A DNA stretch of 5,315 bases from JAADHY01 sp964428935. Its GTDB lineage: Bacteria > Planctomycetota > Planctomycetia > Planctomycetales > Planctomycetaceae. Positions within the stretch are counted from its first letter, which is position 1. The number at the start of each line of letters is the position of its first letter. A program made the translations under genes and the position numbers. The notes beneath the pieces were generated by a model, which worked only from the letters and a program-made list of their open reading frames with translations, ran no database searches and was not told the origin of the DNA. Below are positions 5,303-5,315 of the stretch, in pieces. Location of the stretch: contig CAYSAG010000344.1 in assembly GCA_964428935.1 (NCBI GenBank), positions 1-5,315 of the forward strand, read 5' to 3'.

Positions 5303-5315
5303 TATGAGGAAATGC

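Larger units (their letters stand above)
4897..5315. other. 419-base right-end stretch without a supported gene
   Basis: No convincing coding frame is present on either strand. A possible 74-residue minus-strand frame (4974-5198) was examined and not accepted. The stretch contains a hairpin at 4976-4999 and, from about 5156 onward, several promoter-like hexamers pointing right. An ATG at 5304 and another at 5312 lie at the very edge, but too little follows to call a gene. It is probably the 3' end of the DUF763 unit plus the upstream region of a gene beyond the window. Confidence 0.5.

Overview
The window is GC-rich bacterial DNA, most likely from a planctomycete (Planctomycetota). The main reason is the large repeat protein in the middle. 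It begins with a basic stretch followed by LEDKTLLS, a sorting-type N-terminal motif that I associate with exported giant proteins of this phylum, and it has no hydrophobic Sec signal. Long, structured intergenic regions and a gene that seems to start at or next to its transcription start agree with this, but do not prove it. All three supported genes lie on the + strand and appear to be separate transcription units rather than an operon.

Layout. (1) 1-322 is the 3' end of a coenzyme B12-dependent (class II) ribonucleotide reductase: a low-complexity linker and the cysteine-rich C-terminal tail. A good intrinsic terminator follows at 366-402. (2) 323-896 is a 574-base non-coding stretch with that terminator, a perfect 9-bp hairpin (452-474), a weak promoter candidate (579-609) and the ribosome binding site of the next gene (883-890). 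(3) 897-3344 encodes an 815-residue, aspartate/glycine-rich, lysine-poor and cysteine-free RTX (GGxGxDxUx) calcium-binding protein. It has two beta-roll blocks, each preceded by a non-RTX beta-rich segment, and a short acidic tail. (4) 3345-3693 is a compact control region: a hairpin, a branched inverted repeat ending in seven Ts (likely terminator), two more hairpins and a promoter whose -10 box ends 7 bases before the next ATG. (5) 3694-4896 encodes a 400-residue DUF763 family protein of unknown function with a helix-hairpin-helix-like segment. (6) 4897-5315 holds no convincing gene. It has a hairpin and two or three promoter-like sites near the right edge that would serve a gene beyond the window.

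How the genes work together: nothing in the sequence ties them into one pathway. They are a deoxynucleotide synthesis enzyme, a secreted or surface calcium-binding protein, and an uncharacterised intracellular protein with a possible nucleic-acid-binding motif, separated by terminators and promoters. I do not see a new multi-gene system. The points most worth a second look are the two-module, higher-order repeat design of the RTX protein, the branched terminator-like element, and the leaderless-type promoter of the DUF763 gene.
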